From the NCBI GenBank assembly GCA_002708845.1, contig PAPI01000032.1:46744-110743 (forward strand): DNA of 64,000 bases. Direction: 5' to 3'. The notes beneath the pieces were generated by a model. The model searched no databases. It had not been told where the DNA came from and was given only the letters and a program-made list of their open reading frames with translations. This DNA comes from Leeuwenhoekiella sp. Lineage in GTDB: Bacteria; Bacteroidota; Bacteroidia; Flavobacteriales; Flavobacteriaceae. Numbering within the stretch: the stretch's first letter is position 1; each line of letters opens with the position of its first letter. The position numbers and the translations under genes were made by a program. Below are positions 23,832 through 32,886 of the stretch, one piece after another.

Positions 23832-25913
23832 ATGAAAAAACTGTTCCTAATTAGCGTATTTCTGGTAATGACCTTTGGGTTTTCTCAGGAAAAAAAAGTT
23901 TCAGATTCCTTAATTCCACGCAATACGCTGGGCGAAATCCTGATAACCGCGACCCCGGTTCAAAACCAGTTGCAGCGCATACCGGCCGCAGTAGCTGTGA
24001 TTTCTGCCCAAAATTTAGAGCGCGGCGATCAGCTATCGGTTGCTAACGAACTCAATAAAATTCCGGGAATTCAGATGCAGCAGGGCGCGCTCAACACCAG
24101 CCGCATCAGCATTCGCGGCCTTGGGGCGCGCAGCCAGTATTCAACCAATCGGGTTAAGGCCTATTTGGAAGGAATTCCACTTACTACTGGCGAAGGAGAG
24201 ACCACTCTGGAAGATATTGACCTGAGCCTGATTCAAAATATGGAAATCATCAAAGGCCCGGCAAGCAGCAGTTACGGTGCAGGTTTGGGTGGTGCTATGT
24301 TGCTTTCAGTTATCAAACCCAAGGAGCCTGGATTTTCGGCACGCACTAATTCCCTGGCGGGTTCTTATGGTCTTTTTAAAACAGGAGTGACCGGCTTGTT
24401 TGCAAATGAAAACACACAGGGATTTCTAAGTTACAACCACTTAGAACGTGATGGTTACCGCGATAACAGCGGCTACAACCGCAACAGTATAACTGCGTAT
24501 GCCAAAACCCAACTCAATGAAGCATCCAGCCTGAGTTTTTTCGGAAATTACATACGTCTAAAGGCCTATATCCCCAGTTCGATCAATGCTACGGATTTTA
24601 AGGAGAATCCACAAAAAGCGGCCTTCACCTGGAATCAGGCACGAGGCTACGAGTCTTATGATAAGGTTTTGGCAGGACTATCCTATAACTGGGAAATAAA
24701 TGACCAGAATTTGTGGACTACCAGCGTTTTTACCAATACCCGTGACGGTTATGAGCCACGTCCTTTTGATATTCTGGACGAAGACACCTTTGCCTTTGGG
24801 ATACGCAGCAATCTGAACTCTCAGTTTTCGATTTTTCAGCTTGCCGCGAAAAGCAGTATTGGGGTTGAATATTTTGATGAAAACTACAAGGCTCAATTTT
24901 TTGAGAACGACTATGAAAGCAATCCGGGTAACGGAAGCATTCAGGGAAACCGCTTTGCCAGTCAGGAACAGGACCGTAAATACCTGAATCTCTTTGCCCA
25001 GATTCAACTTCAATTTACTGAGCGATTAACCGGAGACTTTGGCCTCAATTACAATCACAGCAGGTATATTTTGGATGATATTTTAAGCGAAAGTACTACT
25101 GACAATTCGGGTAAGTACACGTATCCTCGTATTTTCTTGCCGCAGGCGGGGTTAACCTACGAGGCGTTTCAAGACAAGTTTGTATATGCCAGTCTGGCCC
25201 GGGGTTTTTCGCTTCCCACAGTAGCAGAAACCTTAACCCCTGAAGGTGCCATCAACCCCGACATCAAACCGGAAACCGGCATCAATTACGAAATAGGTTT
25301 TAAAGCCCAATGGCTCGATAAGCGATTGTATACAGAACTCGCTTTATACAGCATACAGGTATCTGATTTACTCGTCGCTGAACGCGTGGGCAACGATCAG
25401 TATGTAGGTCGCAATGCCGGAAAAACCGATCATAACGGACTGGAATTTTTTGTGCAATACCGCGATTATTTAACGGACGTGTTGATGATTCAACCCTATG
25501 CTTCGGTGGCTTTAAACGATTATTCCTTCGAAAAATTCACTGACCGTGACGTCGATTACAGCGGAAATGATCTTACTGGTGTTGCAGACAAGGTGATTAA
25601 TCTTGGACTGGATGTTCAATGGAACACAATTTCTATAAACCTCAACTACCGTCACACCGGAAGCATTCCGTTAGATGATGCAAATACGCTGTACAGCGAC
25701 TCGTATAATCTGGTCAATTTGCGTTCCGATTATGGTTTTGAACTGGGTAGTATGGTAGATCTAAACGTTTTTGGAGGCATCAACAATCTTTTTGATACTG
25801 CCTATGCGGCTCAAATCTTACCCAATGCCACCGGTTTTGGAGGAAGCCTGCCCCGGTATTATTATCCCGGTGAACCGATTAATTTTTATTTGGGGCTTGG
25901 TCTAAATTTCTAA
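23832..25913 (+). CDS. TonB-dependent outer membrane receptor
   Basis: 693 residues with a signal peptide (FGFSQ cleavage region), a plug domain (LGEILITATPV, IPGIQMQQGALNTSRISIRG, MEIIKGPASSSYGAGLGG) and a 22-strand-type barrel ending in YLGLGLNF with a terminal Phe. There is no N-terminal CarboxypepD_reg domain, so it is not of the SusC type. It imports a ligand through the outer membrane with TonB energy. Translational adjacency to a PQQ-dependent dehydrogenase suggests the ligand could be PQQ or a sugar, which is inference. Confidence 0.92.
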   Translation: MKKLFLISVFLVMTFGFSQEKKVSDSLIPRNTLGEILITATPVQNQLQRIPAAVAVISAQNLERGDQLSVANELNKIPGIQMQQGALNTSRISIRGLGARSQYSTNRVKAYLEGIPLTTGEGETTLEDIDLSLIQNMEIIKGPASSSYGAGLGGAMLLSVIKPKEPGFSARTNSLAGSYGLFKTGVTGLFANENTQGFLSYNHLERDGYRDNSGYNRNSITAYAKTQLNEASSLSFFGNYIRLKAYIPSSINATDFKENPQKAAFTWNQARGYESYDKVLAGLSYNWEINDQNLWTTSVFTNTRDGYEPRPFDILDEDTFAFGIRSNLNSQFSIFQLAAKSSIGVEYFDENYKAQFFENDYESNPGNGSIQGNRFASQEQDRKYLNLFAQIQLQFTERLTGDFGLNYNHSRYILDDILSESTTDNSGKYTYPRIFLPQAGLTYEAFQDKFVYASLARGFSLPTVAETLTPEGAINPDIKPETGINYEIGFKAQWLDKRLYTELALYSIQVSDLLVAERVGNDQYVGRNAGKTDHNGLEFFVQYRDYLTDVLMIQPYASVALNDYSFEKFTDRDVDYSGNDLTGVADKVINLGLDVQWNTISINLNYRHTGSIPLDDANTLYSDSYNLVNLRSDYGFELGSMVDLNVFGGINNLFDTAYAAQILPNATGFGGSLPRYYYPGEPINFYLGLGLNF

Positions 25914-25952
25914 ATTAGAGATTCAGATTTGTTGAAGTAATCTATAATAGCT

Positions 25953-26732
25953 TCAGTTATCTCCGGGCAGCGTAGCACCTTCCTCTTTAAACTTTTTAAT
26001 CTCCGCATTAAAGCTTTCGCTCAATGCCAATAACTCTTTTAAAAGATCAAGCTGATGTTCGGGTTCTAAAAGAATGCCATCCAGATTTACGGCTCCTACA
26101 TATTCAAAAAAGAGATTTTGATATTCGGCTTCGATTTTAAGTTGTTGTCTTAGAAACTTTTCGTCAAAATAGGCATCGCTGGCAAACAATTGCTGAATAC
26201 GTTCATAAGAGATAACCCCATAATCTTTTGTCTTTTTAGAAGGGTCTTTTTTAAACAAACTCGCAAAGCGTTTGGCCAGCATGATAAAGTCGATGCCATT
26301 TGTAGCATACTTTGGGCGGTATTCCTGTGGGTTAAGTTCATAATCCCTTCTAACCAGATTATTGACCTTAGCAGTATATTCCTCCTGATTAAATTCTTTA
26401 GGTTTTGGAGCTTCGGTAAGGCGCACCTCATCCAGTTCGTTGAGATTTTCATTTAATGCAACCACCCAGCGTTGCTCCAATTGCGACTGTTCAACAATAA
26501 AAACCTGAGTTTCCATAAAGGGCGCGCTAAAAACCAGCGAATCATTGAGGCGTGCCGCGATGCTAAAATCTCCTGCATCGGTAGTAACGGTTGACTTGTT
26601 TTGGGTTCGGTTTTCAACTAAAACACCCGGTACTCGCTTATCACCGGCATACACCTTACCCGAGGTGTTTTGAGCTAGTACCGATGCGGAAATAGCTAAT
26701 AAGCAAATCGTAAAAACACATTTTATATTCAT
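25953..26732 (-). CDS. Exported CarboxypepD-regulatory-like domain protein
   Basis: 259 residues with a signal (ISASVLAQ) and an N-terminal beta-sandwich of the carboxypeptidase-regulatory-like type: GKVYAGDKRVPGVLVENRTQNKS, AGDFSIAA, DSLVFSAPFMETQVF. The rest is charged and helical. It is a paralogue of the upstream gene at 26759-27517 (shared 'GKVYA.DK', 'LNELDEVRLT', 'GIDFI'). Probably periplasmic or envelope associated; function unknown. Confidence 0.75.
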   Translation of the reverse strand: MNIKCVFTICLLAISASVLAQNTSGKVYAGDKRVPGVLVENRTQNKSTVTTDAGDFSIAARLNDSLVFSAPFMETQVFIVEQSQLEQRWVVALNENLNELDEVRLTEAPKPKEFNQEEYTAKVNNLVRRDYELNPQEYRPKYATNGIDFIMLAKRFASLFKKDPSKKTKDYGVISYERIQQLFASDAYFDEKFLRQQLKIEAEYQNLFFEYVGAVNLDGILLEPEHQLDLLKELLALSESFNAEIKKFKEEGATLPGDN

Positions 26733-26758
26733 AACGGTATAGGTTGTAATACCTACTT

Positions 26759-27517
26759 TTAATCTAAAGTTTCTTGCGACAACTGATGAAATTCTTTGCT
26801 CAGTTTTAACAAATAGTCTAAAAACCGCAACTGATTTTTCTCCTGAAGCAAACGCGCATCAAATTGTTGACTCTCACAATAATCAAAAAACATACCTTCT
26901 TGTTTGGCGCTAATTTGCAATTGATTTCTCAACAGATTTTCATCAAAAAAATCATCGGTTTTAAAAAATGCTACTAGTTCTTCGAGCTCCAAGACTCTAA
27001 AACGATTGGGATCAGGCTTTTCTTTCTTACGCTTCTTCTTATTCTTGAAAATCAATTTAGCAATAGCAATAAAGTCAATCCCTGAAGAAGTTGGTTTAGG
27101 ACTGTACAAAAACCAATTTTTCTGAATATCCTCCTGCAGCCAGTCGTTAAAATTCTTATCGTATTCCTCCACATTGAATTCTTCAATTTTTGGAGTGGTG
27201 CCTGTAAGTCGCACTTCATCTAATTCATTTAAAACTTCTTTAAGTTCTACCACCCACTGTTCTTTAAGCTGATACGGCTGCACTCTAAATTTTTGAGTCC
27301 CAAAAAACGAAGCACTAAAAATAAGGGAATCTCCTACTGCTGCTACGATTTCAAAATTCCCCCATTTGTCTGTAGATACCATTTTATCTTGAGTAGTGTT
27401 GATGATAAGCACACTTTCTTTAGTCTTATCATTAGCGTATACTTTACCTGCAGTAGTTTGAGAGTGGGTTTTGACTCCAATGAAAATAATAAATAAGCAA
27501 CTAAAAATTCTTGGCAT
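26759..27517 (-). CDS. Exported CarboxypepD-regulatory-like domain protein (paralogue)
   Basis: 252 residues from the ATG at 27515-27517 (MPRIFSCLFIIFIG), chosen because it starts the signal peptide; a longer in-frame start adds 16 charged residues. Same architecture as the downstream gene, 26 bases away: signal, GKVYANDKTKESVLI beta-sandwich, WVVELKEVLNELDEVRLTG, then helical tail. The pair appears to come from tandem duplication and is well diverged. Confidence 0.75.
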   Translation of the reverse strand: MPRIFSCLFIIFIGVKTHSQTTAGKVYANDKTKESVLIINTTQDKMVSTDKWGNFEIVAAVGDSLIFSASFFGTQKFRVQPYQLKEQWVVELKEVLNELDEVRLTGTTPKIEEFNVEEYDKNFNDWLQEDIQKNWFLYSPKPTSSGIDFIAIAKLIFKNKKKRKKEKPDPNRFRVLELEELVAFFKTDDFFDENLLRNQLQISAKQEGMFFDYCESQQFDARLLQEKNQLRFLDYLLKLSKEFHQLSQETLD

Positions 27518-27568
27518 AAACTTGGTCTGTATTTTAAAGACCTGAGTTTTAGACCTTCGTTGCATCTA

Positions 27569-28021
27569 TTAGATGCGCACGGCATCAGGTACCAGTCCGG
27601 TGTAATCCCCACCGTTGCGTATTACATCCCTTACAATAGAAGATGATATGTAACTCTTACCGGAAGAAGTAAGCAAAAACACGGTCTCAATCTGGGCCAG
27701 TTTCCGGTTGGTGTGTGCGATTGCTTTTTCGAACTCAAAATCTGCCGGATTACGCAAGCCGCGTAGAATAAAACCCGATTCGGTTTTATTACAAAAATCA
27801 ACAGTTAAACCTTCGTAGGTCATCACCTTGATTTTGGGTTCGTCTTTAAAAGACTCTTTTAGAAATGCTTCGCGCTGATCTAAAGTAAACATATATTTCT
27901 TTTCGGCATTAACCCCGATTGCAAGAATGATCTCATCAAAAAGCTTAAGGCCTCGTTCAATAATATCGTAGTGCCCTAAAGTAAGCGGGTCAAATGATCC
28001 TGGAAATACTGCGCGTTTCAT
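27569..28021 (-). CDS. coaD: Phosphopantetheine adenylyltransferase
   Basis: Fourth step of coenzyme A synthesis: transfers AMP from ATP to 4'-phosphopantetheine. 150 residues; nucleotidyltransferase motif PGSFDPLTLGHYDII contains the (T/H)xGH signature, RGLRNPADFEFE binds substrate, and YISSSIVRDV is the C-terminal ISSS motif. Normal length. Cytoplasmic. Shares a minus-strand run with ddl and a beta-barrel gene (4-base gap). Confidence 0.97.
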   Translation of the reverse strand: MKRAVFPGSFDPLTLGHYDIIERGLKLFDEIILAIGVNAEKKYMFTLDQREAFLKESFKDEPKIKVMTYEGLTVDFCNKTESGFILRGLRNPADFEFEKAIAHTNRKLAQIETVFLLTSSGKSYISSSIVRDVIRNGGDYTGLVPDAVRI

Positions 28022-28025
28022 ATCT

Positions 28026-28589
28026 TCAATTTAAGAAATAACCAACAGAAAAAGTCACATTATAATGACTTAAAGAAAAATCATCCGATTTAAACCGATC
28101 CAAATAAGGATCAAATGCTAAATGAAGTTGAAAAAGTAAATCTTTATAGGATCGAAATGAAAAACCACTAACTATTGCCGGGTTAAAAAAAACGTTACCC
28201 TTCCAAACTTCATCAAAATAGGGACCTGTAATCTTTTCCCTAACTAGGAAATCTCCACGAATTCCAAGATCAAATCTAAACTTTTTGGTTATTGAAGTCT
28301 GAATCAAGAAGGGAATGGAAATATAATTCCTAAAATCCCTCAAGTTTTTGATATTGCTATTGTATAAATCATATTGAAAATAAGCAAGTAAAAACTCGGT
28401 ATGCAATCCAAAGGTTCTGTTCAATTTGTACTCTGCCATCCCTCCCAATTCATATCCAAAGCTTTCATCAAAAACAGCCTCAGAGACAGGAAAATTATTA
28501 AAAATAACTCCTGCTTTAACTCCATAATCAATTTGAGCCATTGCTTGAAATCCTAATAGTAAAGTCAACAGCAAGAATATTTTCCTCAT
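28026..28589 (-). CDS. Outer membrane beta-barrel protein (PorT-like family)
   Basis: 187 residues with a signal (LLLGFQAMAQ) and alternating hydrophobic/polar strands typical of an eight-stranded barrel: IDYGVKAGVIFNN, YELGGMAEYKLNRTFGLHTEF, SVGYFLN at the C-terminus. It belongs to the broad 'outer membrane beta-barrel' group of Bacteroidetes; specific role unknown. It sits between ddl and coaD with 1- and 4-base gaps, so all three are co-transcribed. Confidence 0.8.
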   Translation of the reverse strand: MRKIFLLLTLLLGFQAMAQIDYGVKAGVIFNNFPVSEAVFDESFGYELGGMAEYKLNRTFGLHTEFLLAYFQYDLYNSNIKNLRDFRNYISIPFLIQTSITKKFRFDLGIRGDFLVREKITGPYFDEVWKGNVFFNPAIVSGFSFRSYKDLLFQLHLAFDPYLDRFKSDDFSLSHYNVTFSVGYFLN

Positions 28590-28590
28590 T

Positions 28591-29571
28591 CTATTGGTTT
28601 AGTGCATTTGAAATTACTGAATCAAACAACTCAGTCAGCGTAATCCCGGCTACTTTGGCTTGCTGGGGGATGATACTTGCCGGACTAAGCCCGGGAGTTG
28701 TATTGACTTCCAGAAAGTGCGGTTCGTCGTTATGAAAGATAAATTCGGCCCGCGTAAGTCCTTTCAGCTTTAAAATTTTAAAGACCTTTTCAGCTTCACG
28801 CTGTACGGCTTCGGTTTGAGCTTCAGAGATGCGTGCCGGTGTGATTTCCTGAGACTTCCCTGCATATTTAGCCTCATAATCAAAAAAGTCGTTTTCACTT
28901 ACAATTTCGGTAACCGGCAAGGCAGTAATCTTTCCGTTGTAGTTGATAACGCCGACGGAAACTTCAGTTCCTTCTAAGAACGATTCAATAATGATCTCGT
29001 CATCTTCCTGAAACGAGTTTTCAATCGCTGCTTCTAAATCTTCCGCAGCATAAACCTTTGAGACTCCAAAGCTACTCCCCGCTTTATTGGCTTTTACAAA
29101 ACATGGCAAACCTACTTTGCTGACAATCGCTTCAGTATTAATAATATCGCCCTGATTGATAAAATAATTAGTCGCAGTCTTAATACCATAAGCTTTAAGT
29201 ACACTAATACAATCGCGTTTATTGAAGGTTAGCGCAGCTTCATAATAATTACATGCCGTTTGAGGAATGTTGAGCAGGCCTAAGTACGCCTGAATACGCC
29301 CGTCTTCCCCGGGAGTACCGTGAATGGTATTAAAAACACAGTCAAATTTGATTTTTGTCCCGTCAACTGTAATTGTAAAATCACTTTTATCTACCGGAAT
29401 GGGCTTGTGATCGGGATGCGTACAATGCCACCCCTCCTTTAAGAGTGAAATAGGGTAAACCGTGTATTTTGAAGGGTCGAGATGTTTACAGACGGTGTTT
29501 CCGCTCATTTGTGAGATCGCAGCTTCGCTGGAATATCCACCCATCAGGACTGCAATAGTTAACTTTGACAT
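28591..29571 (-). CDS. ddl: D-alanine--D-alanine ligase
   Basis: ATP-grasp enzyme that makes the D-Ala-D-Ala dipeptide for peptidoglycan. 326 residues: GGYSSEAAIS at 11-20, NTIHGTPGEDG, the substrate/ATP loop KANKAGSSFGVSKV, IIESFLEGTEVSVG, and metal-binding EVNTTPGLSPAS. Cytoplasmic. It is divergent from a PASTA-domain protein, which in turn binds peptidoglycan-like ligands, with a shared 215-base intergenic region. Confidence 0.97.
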   Translation of the reverse strand: MSKLTIAVLMGGYSSEAAISQMSGNTVCKHLDPSKYTVYPISLLKEGWHCTHPDHKPIPVDKSDFTITVDGTKIKFDCVFNTIHGTPGEDGRIQAYLGLLNIPQTACNYYEAALTFNKRDCISVLKAYGIKTATNYFINQGDIINTEAIVSKVGLPCFVKANKAGSSFGVSKVYAAEDLEAAIENSFQEDDEIIIESFLEGTEVSVGVINYNGKITALPVTEIVSENDFFDYEAKYAGKSQEITPARISEAQTEAVQREAEKVFKILKLKGLTRAEFIFHNDEPHFLEVNTTPGLSPASIIPQQAKVAGITLTELFDSVISNALNQ

Positions 29572-29658
29572 AGTAAAAACGAAAGCTTTACGTTAGGTAT
29601 TCTTTAGAGCCCCAAAGAACGCCAATTTTAGAATAAATAGGCAAAAAAAATGATTGTA

Positions 29659-29690
29659 ATTGAGCTTCAGCGTAAATTACGCTAAGTTTG
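29659..29690 (+). promoter_or_regulatory. Promoter of the PASTA/rluA-type operon
   Basis: ATTG, 20-base spacer, TAAGTTTG (29683-29690): matches the Bacteroidetes consensus apart from the first base. It lies about 96 bases before the PASTA gene. Confidence 0.6.
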
Positions 29691-29786
29691 CAAACGCATC
29701 CCGACAACCTTTAATAAAGCATCTATACGTTTTACAAAAGGCTGTCGTTTTAAACTAAATAAAAGCGCTCCTGGAAGCACAGATAT

Positions 29787-30440
29787 ATGGGATTTTTTAA
29801 ATTTTTATTCAGTAAGACCTTTTTAAAACAACTGCTTTTTGCAGTACTTGTTTTGGTTGTTTTGGGTTTTGGCGTGGTGTTTTGGCTTGACAGTTCAACC
29901 AATCACGACCAGCGCATTGCGGTACCAGACCTCAGCAAGATGACGTTAAGCCTCGTTGAGCAGGAACTCGATAACGCCGACTTGCGCTACGTAGTTATAG
30001 ATTCTTCAAATTTTAATCCGGATTATCCAAGATACTCGGTAATTGAACAAAACCCGGCTCCGGGTAAATTTGTAAAGGAAGACCGAAAAATTTACCTAGT
30101 ACTCAATCCATCGGGTTATCGTCAGATTACGTTACCCCAGCTCGTAGGCCGTACTCAGCGCCAGGTAGAGCCTACCCTTCTGGCTTTAGGATTTAAAATA
30201 GGTAAAATAGACCTGCGCGATCACATTTCTGAAGATGAAGTACTGGAGTTACGCCACGATGGCAGAACTTTAAAAGAAGGGGATGCTTTACGCAAAACAT
30301 CGGTAATTGATCTGGTTGTGGGTAATGGTAAAGGTCGTTATGTACCTGGTAACGATGAGCCAATGGAAAACTACGATGACACGTATGTTCCTGACGATGA
30401 ATTTATAGATGATGAAGCCACAGACGATGCAGGAATTTAA
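29787..30440 (+). CDS. Membrane-anchored PASTA-domain protein
   Basis: 217 residues: one N-terminal transmembrane helix (about 13-32), then two or three PASTA domains (VPDLSKMTLSLVEQELDNADL, YSVIEQNPAPGKFVKEDRKI, LPQLVGRTQRQVEPTLLALG) and an acidic tail. PASTA domains bind muropeptides or beta-lactam-like ligands in the periplasm. Unlike PASTA kinases there is no kinase domain. Its stop lies inside the start region of the next gene. Confidence 0.88.
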   Translation: MGFFKFLFSKTFLKQLLFAVLVLVVLGFGVVFWLDSSTNHDQRIAVPDLSKMTLSLVEQELDNADLRYVVIDSSNFNPDYPRYSVIEQNPAPGKFVKEDRKIYLVLNPSGYRQITLPQLVGRTQRQVEPTLLALGFKIGKIDLRDHISEDEVLELRHDGRTLKEGDALRKTSVIDLVVGNGKGRYVPGNDEPMENYDDTYVPDDEFIDDEATDDAGI

Positions 30441-31461
30441 AACCGAAGACCCCGAAGAAGGAGACGACGATCTGTATGAACATTACAGCTTTACCGCTGG
30501 TAAAGGACAGGAACCCTTACGCGTAGATAAATTTTTAATGAATTTCATTGAAAAGGCGACCCGTAATAAAATACAGCAGGCTGCTAAAAACGGAAACATC
30601 GAAGTCAATGGCGCCGTAGTTAAGCAAAATTATAAGGTAAAAGCCGGTGATGTGGTACGTGTACTTTTTGAACACCCGCCTTATGAGTTTTTACTAACGC
30701 CTGAAAATATTCCGCTAGACATTGTTTATGAAGACGACACCTTATTAGTAGTCAATAAACCAGCCGGAATGGTTGTACACCCCGGCCACGGAAACTACAG
30801 CGGTACACTCATCAATGCACTTATTTACCATTTTGAAAACCTCCCCGAAAACAGCAGTGGGCGCCCGGGTCTGGTGCACCGTATCGATAAGGACACCAGC
30901 GGCTTGCTTGTAGTCGCAAAGACCGAAGAAGCGATGACGCATTTGGCTAAACAATTTTTTGACAAAACCAGTGAACGCGAATACATCGCTATTGTATGGG
31001 GTAATGTTGAGGCAGAAAGTGGCACTGTAGAAGGGCATATAGGGCGCCATCCCAAAAACCGTATGCAAAATACAGTTTACGAGGATGGAGATCAGGGTAA
31101 AGAAGCCGTGACACACTACAAAGTAATTGAACGCCTGGGTTACGTGACCAAAATTTCCTGTAAGCTGGAGACCGGTCGTACGCACCAGATCAGGGTACAC
31201 ATGAAATATATAGGCCACACCCTGTTTAATGACGAGCGCTACGGGGGTGATGCTATTTTAAAGGGTACCACATTCACTAAATACAAGCAGTTTGTAGAAA
31301 ATTGCTTTAAAATTTTACCAAGACAAGCCTTACACGCCAAGACTTTGGGCTTTGAACATCCCAAGACCGGTGAGTGGATGCGCTTTGACAGCGAGATTCC
31401 TGAAGACATGACGGCCTGTATTGAAAAGTGGCGTACCTACGCAAAACACGCAATGGAGTAA
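30427..31461 (+). CDS. RluA-family 23S/tRNA pseudouridine synthase
   Basis: Converts uridine to pseudouridine in structured RNA. From the ATG at 30427 (MQEFKTEDPEEGDDD) it has 344 residues; another in-frame ATG at 30409 is possible and both overlap the PASTA gene end. An S4 RNA-binding domain (RVDKFLMNFIEKATRNKIQQ) precedes the catalytic domain with HRIDKDTSGLLVVAK (catalytic Asp) and GRTHQIRVHMKYIGH. Length and S4 domain resemble RluD (helix 69 of 23S rRNA), but the exact target is not provable here. Confidence 0.93.
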   Translation: MQEFKTEDPEEGDDDLYEHYSFTAGKGQEPLRVDKFLMNFIEKATRNKIQQAAKNGNIEVNGAVVKQNYKVKAGDVVRVLFEHPPYEFLLTPENIPLDIVYEDDTLLVVNKPAGMVVHPGHGNYSGTLINALIYHFENLPENSSGRPGLVHRIDKDTSGLLVVAKTEEAMTHLAKQFFDKTSEREYIAIVWGNVEAESGTVEGHIGRHPKNRMQNTVYEDGDQGKEAVTHYKVIERLGYVTKISCKLETGRTHQIRVHMKYIGHTLFNDERYGGDAILKGTTFTKYKQFVENCFKILPRQALHAKTLGFEHPKTGEWMRFDSEIPEDMTACIEKWRTYAKHAME

Positions 31462-31500
31462 TGCGTGGCTTAAAAGATCGTATTTCAATACCTTTACGTT

Positions 31501-31686
31501 ATGTTTGATTTTATACCCGAAAGTTTACAGCCCATCCTGATTATCGTTGTTCTGGCTGTGTTGTTTTTTGCAGTAATGGCCAACAATCGAAAGAATCAAA
31601 GCAAATTACGTGAGCATCGGAAGCGTAATTTTAGAGCAGATTATACGAGACGTAAAGCAGAGCGCGAAAAATCGCGTAAAGATTAA
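31501..31686 (+). CDS. Small single-pass membrane protein
   Basis: 61 residues: one transmembrane helix (about 11-27, LQPILIIVVLAVLFFAVMA) followed by a strongly basic, helical tail rich in Arg and Lys. It lies between rluA-type and cobalamin genes, 39 bases after the former. The shape is typical of small Bacteroidetes membrane proteins of unknown role. Confidence 0.7.
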   Translation: MFDFIPESLQPILIIVVLAVLFFAVMANNRKNQSKLREHRKRNFRADYTRRKAEREKSRKD

Positions 31687-31702
31687 GCTAAAAAAAACAC
31701 CC

Positions 31703-32278
31703 GTGAAAATTTATACTAAAACAGGAGACGATGGTACAACGGCACTTTTCGGCGGTACCCGGGTTTCCAAACATCACATACGCATTGACAGTTACGGCAC
31801 ACTAGATGAGCTCAACTCGTACCTGGGCTTGTTACGCGATCAGAAAATTGACAGCCACAGCAGGGAAATACTCTTGAAAATTCAGGAAAAGCTTTTTGTG
31901 ATAGGGGCTATTTTAGCTACAGATCCTGAGAAGGAAATCCTAAAAAACGGTAAAAAACGTCTGGACATTAAACGTATCTCAGATGAAGACATTAATCTGT
32001 TGGAAGCCGAAATGGACGCGATGGATGAAACCCTGCCTCCTATGACGCACTTCATACTTCCCGGCGGACATCAGACCGTGTCATTCTGTCACGTAGCCCG
32101 CTCGGTTTGTCGAAGGGCAGAACGTTTAGCCACAGCACTTTATCAACACAGCCCTTTTGAAGCAAATGCTCTAAAATACTTAAACCGCCTATCTGACTAT
32201 CTATTTGTACTGGCACGTTTCTTGTCAAAACACGTACAGGCAGAAGAAATTAAATGGATTCCCGAAAAGGAAAAGTAG
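31703..32278 (+). CDS. Corrinoid adenosyltransferase, PduO type
   Basis: Transfers adenosyl from ATP to cob(I)alamin to form coenzyme B12. I take the GTG at 31703 as start, giving 191 residues beginning (M)KIYTKTGDDGTTAL, the conserved N-terminus of the family; an ATG at 31610 would overlap the previous gene by 77 bases and add an unrelated tail. Later motifs: LDELNSYLG, ARSVCRRAER and LNRLSDYLFVLAR. The position beside an RNA-modification gene is not informative. Confidence 0.93.
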   Translation: MKIYTKTGDDGTTALFGGTRVSKHHIRIDSYGTLDELNSYLGLLRDQKIDSHSREILLKIQEKLFVIGAILATDPEKEILKNGKKRLDIKRISDEDINLLEAEMDAMDETLPPMTHFILPGGHQTVSFCHVARSVCRRAERLATALYQHSPFEANALKYLNRLSDYLFVLARFLSKHVQAEEIKWIPEKEK

Positions 32279-32371
32279 CCTTTTGATATTCGATAAAAAT
32301 GCCTTTAACGCCAATAATTACAGGTAGTTATAATCGTTCTTAAAAATAATTTCGAATTAATTGATAATTTA

Positions 32372-32402
32372 CTTGGTTATTACGTTAATAAATTTATTTT
32401 TG
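32372..32402 (+). promoter_or_regulatory. Promoter of the DUF2795 gene
   Basis: CTTG (32372-32375), 19-base spacer, TATTTTTG (32395-32402), 22 bases before the ATG. Close match to the Bacteroidetes consensus. Confidence 0.7.
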
Positions 32403-32424
32403 CAAAAATTAAATACGTTAACTT

Positions 32425-32646
32425 ATGTACTGGACATTAGAACTAGCTTCTCACCTGAGTGACGCACCCTGGCCTGCAACCAAAGATGAATTGATTGATT
32501 ATGCGATTAGAACGGGAGCTCCCTTGGAGGTTGTAGAAAACTTGCAGTCTATGGAGGATGAAGGTGACTCTTACGATTCTATCGATGAGATATGGCCAGA
32601 CTATCCGTCTGATGATGACTACCTCTGGAATGAGGATGAATATTAA
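32425..32646 (+). CDS. DUF2795 small acidic protein
   Basis: 73 residues: MYWTLELASHLSDAPWP, TKDELIDYAIRTGAPLEVVENL, then a very acidic tail. This small helical domain (DUF2795) is known in flavobacteria next to secA, as here. It has its own promoter and terminator. Function is unknown; the negative charge and helix pattern allow a protein-binding role. Confidence 0.85.
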   Translation: MYWTLELASHLSDAPWPATKDELIDYAIRTGAPLEVVENLQSMEDEGDSYDSIDEIWPDYPSDDDYLWNEDEY

Positions 32647-32671
32647 TAGTTACCACAGGTAAACCTAATAA

Positions 32672-32697
32672 AAGTCTCGCTTTGAGGCTTTTTTTTT
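32672..32697 (+). terminator. Intrinsic terminator
   Basis: Stem AAGTCTC / GAGGCTT (one G-U pair), loop GCTTT, then T7, 26 bases after the DUF2795 stop. Confidence 0.85.
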
Positions 32698-32886
32698 GCT
32701 TAAATTTGAACCCGTTTTCACAGGTACTTAGCCTGTTTAAACAGCTCGATACATAAAATTAACATCAAAATCAGTAATAGGTTTTGATTACAGGATAAAG
32801 CCTTCTAAATAAAGGCATACAGAGATTAATCAACCGGACAAACCGCATACTATGGCGGGAACGTTTCGGAAAAACACAAACCAGTT

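Noticed and set aside
31610-31702. Longer N-terminus of the corrinoid adenosyltransferase starting at 31610
   Set aside because: It would overlap the small membrane protein gene by 77 bases and adds a tail absent from the family; the GTG at 31703 gives the conserved start.
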